Positions 1-4,566 of a stretch of 8,511 bases of DNA are shown here, in pieces. The stretch is from Methanothrix sp. Its GTDB lineage: Archaea > Halobacteriota > Methanosarcinia > Methanotrichales > Methanotrichaceae. Location: the NCBI GenBank assembly GCA_011620785.1, contig WOYM01000107.1, positions 1 to 8,511 on the forward strand. The letters are read 5' to 3'. Positions within the stretch are counted from its first letter, which is position 1; each line of letters begins with the position of its first letter. The translations under genes were made by a program, and so were the position numbers. Under the pieces are notes generated by a model. The model saw nothing but the letters and a program-made list of their open reading frames with translations. It was not told the origin of the DNA and did no database searches.

Positions 1-1
1 T

Positions 2-76
2 CAGATCGATGACGTAGGAAGCCCTGTCCCTTCAGGGGCATGGGAGGAAGTCACAGGTTGCAGAATGGGTAATTAG
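2..76 (+). CDS. Possible 3' end of an upstream gene (partial)
   Basis: One plus-strand frame is open from the window edge to a TAG at 74-76. It would encode about 24 residues, reading roughly QIDDVGSPVPSGAWEEV then TGCRMGN. It would end 22 bases before the M20 gene, consistent with an operon. I do not recognise the tail, and 24 open codons can occur by chance, so this is only a suggestion that a gene enters from the left. Confidence 0.25.
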   Translation, partial: QIDDVGSPVPSGAWEEVTGCRMGN

Positions 77-98
77 CTGTTTAGAGAAGGGATTAGAG

Positions 99-1346
99 AT
101 GCGAGAAGATTCAAAGCCCGAAGAGTCCATTCTTCCAGATCGAGATTATCTTATGGATCTGCTGAAGAATATTATAAGTTTCAGGACGGTCGCTCCTCCA
201 GGAGACTGCTATCAGGAGATAGTGGAGTGGCTGGAGCCCATATTCAGGGATATGGGATTTGAGACGACGAAGATGAAGATGCCCCAGGAGGTATTCGCAG
301 CCAAATGCTGTGATAGCCGGCTGGTGGGGGACCGGTACAACCTCCGGGCCGATTTGTCTGTAGGGGCGGAAAAGACCCTGGTGATATATGCCCACCTGGA
401 TGTGGTACCGGCAGAGGGCGAATGGGACACCGATCCCTTCTGTGCGGTGCAGAAGAACGGCCGGGTCTATGGCCGGGGGGTCTCAGACTGCAAGGGATCG
501 GTCGCGGCCCTCGTCGCTGCTTTGAAGGCGCTTTTGTCCAAGAAAAAGCCCAAGTACAATCTGAGCATTCTCTTGACCACCGATGAAGAGGTGGGAGGCT
601 ACTCCGGCCTGTGTTATCTGACCGATCTGGGTCAGGTGAAAGGGGATCTGATGCTCTGCATGGATGGCTTTTCCGATGACGTGGGGATCGGGAGCAATGG
701 CATCATAACCTGGGATGTAATGGTTAAAGGTCGGTCGGACCACAGCGGATCGAGCTTCCTGGGGGTGAATGCGGTAGAAAGGTCGATACCGGTCATGGAG
801 AGGCTTATGGACCTGAAGAAGGTGGTACAGGCCAGACGGTCCCGCCTTCCCGCCAGCTCGCCGGTGAAATCGGTGGGAATAGAGAACCTCATGCCGATCC
901 TCAATATCACCATGGTCAATGGAGGGGTCAAGGAGAACATAGTGCCCGATAGGTGCGTTCTCCGGGGGGACCGCAGGGTGATACCGGAGGAGAGGATGGA
1001 AGAGGCGATGGAGGAGATCGAAAGGGCACTGGAGCCTCTGAGATCAGAGGGTATCGACTTCGAGCTGAAGTTCTATCCCGGATATCCGCCCATGAGCGTT
1101 GATCCGGAGCATGCCTGGGTGAATGAAGTGAGGGAAGCGGTGGAGAGGGGGATGGGATTTATGCCCCAGCTCTCAGCAGCCCAGGGAAGCTTAGATCAGG
1201 CCTATGCCACAGAGAAGACGGGGATTCCCACCTGCGTCTACGGCGTCGGCCGGCAGCTGGAGAGCAATATCCATGCTCCAAACGAGAACGTGCGAATAGC
1301 TGATCTGGAAGGCTATACCAGATTCTTAATTGAGCTACTGCAGTAG
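99..1346 (+). CDS. M20 family metallo-deacylase/peptidase (ArgE/DapE-like)
   Basis: This is a 415-residue cytoplasmic enzyme of the M20 di-zinc family, which hydrolyses an amide bond (N-acyl amino acid deacylation, desuccinylation or dipeptide cleavage). The full metal-site set is visible: H99 and D101 in YAHLDVVP, bridging D130 in GRGVSDCKG, catalytic E163 with metal ligand E164 in TTDEEVGG, D189 in CMDG, and H392 in SNIHAPNE. The lid/dimerisation domain is inserted at about 200-310 and carries SDHSGSSFLGVNAVE, the equivalent of the family's usual GxxAHSSxPxxGxNAI. Length is normal for the family and there is no signal peptide. ATG 99 is the first ATG after the frame's upstream stop and has a GAAGGGA Shine-Dalgarno-like stretch about 6 bases ahead. 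The mobB gene follows after 40 bases. Family membership is secure. The substrate is not: ArgE, DapE, LysK-type or a general peptidase cannot be separated by reading alone. Confidence 0.88.
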   Translation: MREDSKPEESILPDRDYLMDLLKNIISFRTVAPPGDCYQEIVEWLEPIFRDMGFETTKMKMPQEVFAAKCCDSRLVGDRYNLRADLSVGAEKTLVIYAHLDVVPAEGEWDTDPFCAVQKNGRVYGRGVSDCKGSVAALVAALKALLSKKKPKYNLSILLTTDEEVGGYSGLCYLTDLGQVKGDLMLCMDGFSDDVGIGSNGIITWDVMVKGRSDHSGSSFLGVNAVERSIPVMERLMDLKKVVQARRSRLPASSPVKSVGIENLMPILNITMVNGGVKENIVPDRCVLRGDRRVIPEERMEEAMEEIERALEPLRSEGIDFELKFYPGYPPMSVDPEHAWVNEVREAVERGMGFMPQLSAAQGSLDQAYATEKTGIPTCVYGVGRQLESNIHAPNENVRIADLEGYTRFLIELLQ

Positions 1347-1386
1347 ATCGGCCGTAAGCAATCCGGGACCGGGGATAGATAGTGAT

Positions 1387-1821
1387 ATGAAGGCAATAGC
1401 GGTCGTCGGGACCAAAAAGACGGGAAAGACCACCCTGGTAGCGGCGCTGGTAAGATCCCTGGCAAAGCACGGAAAGGTGGGGACAGTCAAGAACATGGTC
1501 GATCATCCCGTGGACCGGGGGGACACCAAAAGGCACTTCGATGCTGGGGCGGATGTGGTCATAGGTCTGGGCGAAGCTCGGCTTGTGGTCAGGCGAGAGC
1601 GAGGGGACCTGGAGTCTGCCCTGGCGGAGCTGGAAAGAGAGGGGATGGACTATGCGGTGGTGGAGGGCTTCAAGCACAGCTCTCTTCCCAAGATCGTCAT
1701 GGCGGATATAGAGGTGCCGAACATGGTGCGAAGGGTGACGCTCCCTGAGGTGGACGATGCCCTGGTGGCGGAGCTAGCGGAGATGGTCAGGGGGATGGGG
1801 GACTACAAAACAGCGGGCTAG
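1387..1821 (+). CDS. mobB: Molybdopterin-guanine dinucleotide biosynthesis protein MobB
   Basis: This is a small P-loop GTPase of 144 residues that assists MobA in attaching GMP to the molybdenum or tungsten pterin cofactor. In methanogens the bis-MGD cofactor is needed by formylmethanofuran dehydrogenase and, where present, formate dehydrogenase. The protein opens with a beta strand and Walker A loop GTKKTGKTT (8-16). The MobB signature DTKRHFDAGAD lies at 46-56, and the late VVEGFK (91-96) and PKI (101-103) block is also present. I chose ATG 1387 because the P-loop strand starts there; a TTG at 1330 in the same frame would add 19 residues of non-conserved sequence overlapping the M20 gene. 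No strong ribosome site is seen. It probably shares a transcript with the M20 gene and ends 56 bases from the convergent marker-4 gene. There is no C-terminal fusion. Confidence 0.88.
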   Translation: MKAIAVVGTKKTGKTTLVAALVRSLAKHGKVGTVKNMVDHPVDRGDTKRHFDAGADVVIGLGEARLVVRRERGDLESALAELEREGMDYAVVEGFKHSSLPKIVMADIEVPNMVRRVTLPEVDDALVAELAEMVRGMGDYKTAG

Positions 1822-1877
1822 AGAATTGACCTTAGCGAAAAAATGTCAAGACCGCATAAAGGCCCAGAAAAGCTTTT
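1822..1877. terminator. Convergent intergenic region, probable bidirectional termination
   Basis: The 56 bases between the stops of mobB (plus) and marker 4 (minus) contain an oligo-T run for each direction. There is A6 on the plus strand at 1838-1843 (T6 for the minus-strand transcript), and T5 at 1874-1878 for the plus-strand transcript, inside the near-palindrome AAAAGCTTTTT at 1868-1878. Archaeal termination commonly uses oligo-T tracts without a strong hairpin. The assignment rests only on the runs and the convergent layout. Confidence 0.35.
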
Positions 1878-2678
1878 TCACTCCTCCTTTCTCATCCCGG
1901 CCATTGCCCCGGCCAGCATCACCGGCCCGTCAAATCCGTTCCTCGCCCGGCTGGAGTCGATGAAGATCTTCTCCATCATAACCGGAGCGCCATAGGACTG
2001 GGCTCCGCACAGGAGCATCAACGTCCTGAAGATGAGGTTGCCCGAAATGCCTTCTGGAGCGATGACGATGTCGTCTCCCCGGCAGTTCTCGATCAGAATT
2101 CCCTTATGTTCTGCATCGATTCCCGCCTTGAGAGCGCGGGCGGCGATCTGCTCGCCCTCCAAAAGGCTCCTGTCCACCCGCTCGCACCTACCCCGGTCCT
2201 CCATCCTGCCCCCGGAGAGGACCGCTGCATGGGGCAGGACGCCCATATTTTGCAGGAGCCTTGAGCCCCCGAGCAGCAGATCCAGACGGTCCTGGGCTGT
2301 CTCGCCCTCATCGATTCCCACCGGCCCTAAAAGAAAGGCCCAGCCGGATAGCTCGATCAGGGCCAGGCGGCGGACGGGCAGGCGGAACTCCTCCGCCAGG
2401 GCACGCATGGTCCTTCCTGCGGGCAGGTTTCCCCGTACAGTGCCATCGATCACCCCGTTCGCCAGGAGTCGCACCAGCTCCTTCCAGGGCTCATCTGTGC
2501 AAATATGCTCATATGGGCAGCTTTCATCGACGTTGCCCACCACCAGCAGCTCTGCGAACCTCTCCGCCGAGTGCAGGGATGCTATCAGCTCTCGGTCGGG
2601 GTTCCAGATGCCGATTCCTATGCGGGCGTGAGTCTTTTCCGCCCGATCCTGCAGGGATTTTATGAAGCTTGCGTCCAT
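1878..2678 (-). CDS. mtxX: Methanogenesis marker protein 4 / MtxX (phosphotransacetylase-like fold)
   Basis: This 266-residue protein matches my memory of methanogenesis marker 4, annotated in places as putative methyltransferase MtxX. It belongs to a lineage conserved in methanogens and resembles the phosphate acetyl/butyryltransferase fold; its reaction is not established as far as I know. Visible blocks are ARIGIGI near the start (18-24), GVIDGTVRGNLPAG (75-88), LLGPVGIDEGE (116-126), and a C-terminal glycine-rich part with APEGISGNLIFRTL (207-220) and NGFDGPVMLAGAMAGM (247-262). GISGNLIFR corresponds to the ligand-binding loop region of PTA-like proteins. There are no membrane segments. 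The ATG lies three bases after the stop of marker 2 (TAG-GAC-ATG on the minus strand), so translation is probably coupled. Three marker-specific blocks support the family call; the methyltransferase label is weak. Confidence 0.82.
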   Translation of the reverse strand: MDASFIKSLQDRAEKTHARIGIGIWNPDRELIASLHSAERFAELLVVGNVDESCPYEHICTDEPWKELVRLLANGVIDGTVRGNLPAGRTMRALAEEFRLPVRRLALIELSGWAFLLGPVGIDEGETAQDRLDLLLGGSRLLQNMGVLPHAAVLSGGRMEDRGRCERVDRSLLEGEQIAARALKAGIDAEHKGILIENCRGDDIVIAPEGISGNLIFRTLMLLCGAQSYGAPVMMEKIFIDSSRARNGFDGPVMLAGAMAGMRKEE

Positions 2679-2681
2679 GTC

Positions 2682-3644
2682 CTAATGAATTCCGGTCACG
2701 CACTCATGGGTCAGGTCGAAGAGAACAGACTCCTCTTCTCCGCTGCGAATTATCAGCCTTCTTTCTTCTGTTACCCGGCCGATGACCCTGGCGGTCAGGC
2801 CGCGCCTGGTGAAGACCTCCAATACTCTCTCCTGGTTCTCGGGCCTGGTGGTGACCACGAATCCCATTCCCGGATACATCTGCAGCCAGCCGGCCAGGGT
2901 TAGGCCCTCGGGAACCACTATGGCATCCACATCCACCACCGCACCTACCTTGCTCGTCTCCATGAGCATGGCCAGGGTGCCCAGGAGGCCGGGGTTGCTG
3001 ATGTCCTTGCCCGCCCGGACCAGGCCGCTTTCGCCCAGCTCCCTCATTGCCCCCAGCTGCTGCGCCAGCACACTGCTTTCTTTGAAGCTGGTGGAGTCGA
3101 AGCTCAATTGAAACTGGGGATGGGGCTTTCCGTCGGTATCATAAGCGGCTATGACCACCTCACCCGGCTGCGCTGTGCTGCTCAGGATCACAGCGTTCTT
3201 CTTTGCCTTTCCAAGGATGGCAACGTCCAGGGCGCTGTAAGGGGTATCGGGATGGAGGTGGCCGCCGATGATGGGCACACGGAGCTTTTCTATTCCTTTC
3301 TTCATGCCCTGGAGAACCCTTTTGGAGATCTCGGGATCCCCCGCGGAGAGGACATCCACCATGGCCACCGGCCAGCCGCCCATGGCGGCGATGTCATGCA
3401 CATTCACCAGCACCGAGCAGTAGCCCGACCACTCGGGATCGGCGTCCATAAGCTTGGACCAGATGCCGTCCGCGGCGAAGAGCATGACCTCATCGCCGTC
3501 GTCTATCACTGCCGCATCCTCACCAAAGGATGCAATGATGCGCTCGGATTCTATGGGAAAGAATGATATCAGCTCACCAATCTGCTTTTTTCTGGTGACT
3601 CCCACAAATCCGCGCAGCTCAGCTGCCAGAGACTCAAGATTCAT
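2682..3644 (-). CDS. Methanogenesis marker protein 2 (AIR synthase/ThiL-related)
   Basis: This 320-residue protein belongs to the PurM/ThiL/HypE/SelD superfamily of ATP-dependent, usually dimeric enzymes. The methanogen-restricted branch is known as methanogenesis marker 2. The N-terminal half carries GVTRKKQIGELI (15-26), the superfamily ATP/metal block GEDAAVIDDGDE (41-52), LFAADGIW (55-62), NVHDIAAMGGWPVAMVDVLS (81-100), and the turn IIGGHLHPD (125-133). The C-terminal half has the phosphate-binding AGKDISNPGLLGTLAML (211-227). Its length suits the family. The substrate is unknown; ThiL phosphorylates thiamine monophosphate and PurM cyclises FGAM, so an ATP-dependent phosphorylation or cyclisation of a methanogenic cofactor precursor is an inference only. 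It is the first gene of a two-gene minus-strand unit with marker 4. No Shine-Dalgarno sequence precedes ATG 3644, but a TATA-like element lies about 27 bases ahead, suggesting a leaderless message. Confidence 0.85.
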   Translation of the reverse strand: MNLESLAAELRGFVGVTRKKQIGELISFFPIESERIIASFGEDAAVIDDGDEVMLFAADGIWSKLMDADPEWSGYCSVLVNVHDIAAMGGWPVAMVDVLSAGDPEISKRVLQGMKKGIEKLRVPIIGGHLHPDTPYSALDVAILGKAKKNAVILSSTAQPGEVVIAAYDTDGKPHPQFQLSFDSTSFKESSVLAQQLGAMRELGESGLVRAGKDISNPGLLGTLAMLMETSKVGAVVDVDAIVVPEGLTLAGWLQMYPGMGFVVTTRPENQERVLEVFTRRGLTARVIGRVTEERRLIIRSGEEESVLFDLTHECVTGIH

Positions 3645-3665
3645 CGGAGTATGCTGGGGCTCTGA

Positions 3666-3675
3666 TCAAAAATAG
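3666..3675 (-). promoter_or_regulatory. TATA-like element for the marker 2-marker 4 unit
   Basis: On the minus strand the sequence is CTATTTTTGA, centred about 27 bases upstream of ATG 3644. With the usual archaeal spacing of about 25 bases from TATA box to start site, transcription would begin at or within a few bases of the ATG. That fits the absence of a ribosome binding site and implies a leaderless transcript. The element departs from the ideal TTTATATA box. Confidence 0.4.
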
Positions 3676-3763
3676 ATGTCGCTAAAACTCGGCCGCAAAG
3701 TTCTTAACCGGTTGACTCCATCAAGAAGATGAGCCTTTTCTGCAGAGGGTTTCCGCATTCAGG

Positions 3764-3776
3764 TTTCCAATGGAAA
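3764..3776. promoter_or_regulatory. Palindrome matching the archaeal mini-ORB (Orc1/Cdc6 site) core
   Basis: TTTCCA-A-TGGAAA is a perfect 6-bp dyad around one central base. Read on the minus strand, and extended by two bases, it is TTTCCATTGGAAACC, which fits the mini-ORB core TTCCANTGGAAAC bound by archaeal Orc1/Cdc6. A half-site GGAAACC lies 14 bp further on the same strand (3754-3748). The G-rich tail of a full ORB is missing directly after it, and no orc1/cdc6 gene is in the window, so a site for an unrelated dimeric repressor is equally possible. Confidence 0.3.
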
Positions 3777-3843
3777 TGATTAATCGAAAAGTTTGTAATG
3801 TTTTTAGGGATGCCGCTTTTCGAGAACTATGTAAAGAATAATA

Positions 3844-3891
3844 ATGGATTTTACTGGTGTTTTCTGATAAAACCAATATTTAATAATCCAT
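3844..3891. repeat. Nested inverted repeat in the divergent spacer
   Basis: The outer arms ATGGATT (3844-3850) and AATCCAT (3885-3891) are perfect 7-bp complements. Between them TGGTGTTTT (3855-3863) and AAAACCA (3869-3875) can pair with a two-base bulge around the loop CTGAT. It lies 32 bp upstream of the TATA-like element of the polC unit. It could be an operator, a cruciform-prone element, a terminator-like structure or chance in AT-rich DNA. Confidence 0.3.
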
Positions 3892-3922
3892 ATGCGCAAT
3901 AGAAAAAAAGGGGTTAACTAAT

Positions 3923-3932
3923 AAAATATATG
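3923..3932 (+). promoter_or_regulatory. TATA-like element for the PPC-polC unit
   Basis: AAAATATATG is the best plus-strand TATA match in the spacer and is preceded by the A-rich ACTAAT, as expected for a BRE-TATA pair. Transcription would start near 3955-3960, leaving a 5' leader of about 145-180 bases before the PPC gene, which is long for an archaeal message. No better TATA candidate is seen nearer the gene. Confidence 0.4.
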
Positions 3933-4104
3933 ATAAAGTTTGGCCTCTGATAGCCTCGATCGCAGAATCCACGAATCAAATCGAAAATCACTGCTAATAA
4001 TTACCATCTCCATTGAAGTATCATTCAAATGCAGATTCCGGGCGCATCCTTCAATAGCCCATGACACCCATATCCGATTGGTGAAATGAGATAATGGCTC
4101 ATGG

Positions 4105-4566
4105 ATGCATCAGAATAGCGGGAAGGAGGGATACAGATTGCTGATCCGAGAATTTGAGGGCGGGCGGAGCCTGCTGGCCAGGCTGGAGCATGGGGCGGAG
4201 ATAATCGACGAGATCACGAGCCTCATAATAGAGAAAGATATCCGGGCGGGCCACTTGAATGTGATTGGCGCCCTGGACCAGGCGGAGATCGGCTATTACG
4301 ATCAGCTTAGTCATAGCTACCAGGGCATTCAGATCAATGAGCCGGTGGAGCTGGCCTCCTGCTCGGGCAATATCTCCCTTCTGGGGGGCCGGCCATATGC
4401 TCATGTTCATGCCGTCCTCTCCGGCATGAAGGGAACGGTCTGGGCGGGGCACCTGACCTCGGGCCGGATCTTTGCCGCTGAGCTGTATGTTCAGGAGCTT
4501 GCTGGACCGGATCTGATAAGATCTCTGGACACCGTTACCGGGCTTAATCTGTGGAGAGAAGAGTGA
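4105..4566 (+). CDS. PPC (DUF296) domain DNA-binding-type protein
   Basis: This single-domain protein of 153 residues (142 if started at TTG 4138) belongs to the PPC/DUF296 family. These small trimeric proteins have archaeal and bacterial stand-alone forms, and their plant relatives are AT-hook-linked DNA-binding proteins. Family marks: strand and turn RLLIREFEGGRSLL (11-24); IRAGHLNVIGAL (47-58); the histidine pair in YAHVHAVLSG (H100, H102); and WAGHLTSGRIFAAELYVQEL (113-132) with H116. H100, H102 and H116 form the triad that binds metal in archaeal structures of this fold. No AT-hook or other domain is attached. Its biochemical role is unknown. The stop codon overlaps the polC start (GTGA at 4563-4566), so the two are co-translated, suggesting a link to replication or its control. 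The start is uncertain: ATG 4105 has no ribosome site, while an in-frame TTG at 4138 has an excellent one. Confidence 0.82.
   Translation: MHQNSGKEGYRLLIREFEGGRSLLARLEHGAEIIDEITSLIIEKDIRAGHLNVIGALDQAEIGYYDQLSHSYQGIQINEPVELASCSGNISLLGGRPYAHVHAVLSGMKGTVWAGHLTSGRIFAAELYVQELAGPDLIRSLDTVTGLNLWREE
4121..4130 (+). promoter_or_regulatory. Strong Shine-Dalgarno inside the 5' end of the PPC ORF
   Basis: GGAAGGAGGG contains the full GGAGG core and lies 7-8 bases before an in-frame TTG (4138-4140). That is ideal spacing, while ATG 4105 upstream has no such site. Starting at TTG would give a protein beginning MLIREFEGG, close to where the first beta strand of the PPC fold begins. It argues that the true start may be 4138 rather than 4105. 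Confidence 0.5.
4553..4558 (+). promoter_or_regulatory. Ribosome binding site deciding the polC start
   Basis: GGAGAG sits at the end of the PPC gene, 4 bases before GTG 4563. An earlier in-frame GTG at 4551 has no purine-rich site ahead of it. This, together with the compact GTGA stop/start overlap, favours 4563 as the polC start. The choice changes the protein by only four residues. Confidence 0.5.

Larger units (their letters stand above)
3645..4104. other. AT-rich divergent intergenic region (about 460 bp)
   Basis: No convincing gene or tRNA lies here. One line (3841-3900) is about 27% GC, against about 60% in neighbouring genes. Contents from left to right: a TATA-like element for marker 2 (3666-3675); the 8-bp palindrome AACCGGTT (3707-3714); a direct repeat of GGTTTCC (3748-3754 and 3762-3768), the second copy running into the palindrome TTTCCA-A-TGGAAA (3764-3776); an 8-bp inverted repeat TCGAAAAG/CTTTTCGA (3784-3791, 3816-3823); a nested inverted repeat (3844-3891); A7 followed by GGGG near 3903-3913; a TATA-like AAAATATATG (3923-3932); and a second AATCGAAAA (3979-3987) repeating 3782-3790. 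The region probably holds both promoters. The symmetry is more than I would expect for promoters alone. Confidence 0.7.

Noticed and set aside
1330..1386. Upstream TTG start extending MobB by 19 residues
   Set aside because: The added residues are not MobB-like and overlap the M20 gene's end; the P-loop strand starts at ATG 1387, as in the family.
1159..1677. 172-codon open frame on the minus strand across the M20/mobB junction
   Set aside because: It lies antisense to two genes with clear family motifs and its translation is Arg/Ser/His-rich with no recognisable domain; it is a shadow of GC-rich coding DNA.
2032..2631. 199-codon plus-strand open frame over the marker 4 gene
   Set aside because: Its Ser/Arg/Pro-rich, low-complexity translation is typical of an antisense frame; the minus-strand product matches a known family along its length.
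3108..3566. 152-codon plus-strand open frame over the marker 2 gene
   Set aside because: It is antisense to conserved AIR-synthase-like motifs, and no domain can be recognised in it.
3645..4104. tRNA, CRISPR array or small protein gene in the large spacer
   Set aside because: No T-loop GTTCRA element with matching acceptor arms, no evenly spaced repeats and no open frame with a ribosome site were found; the repeats present are short and irregular.
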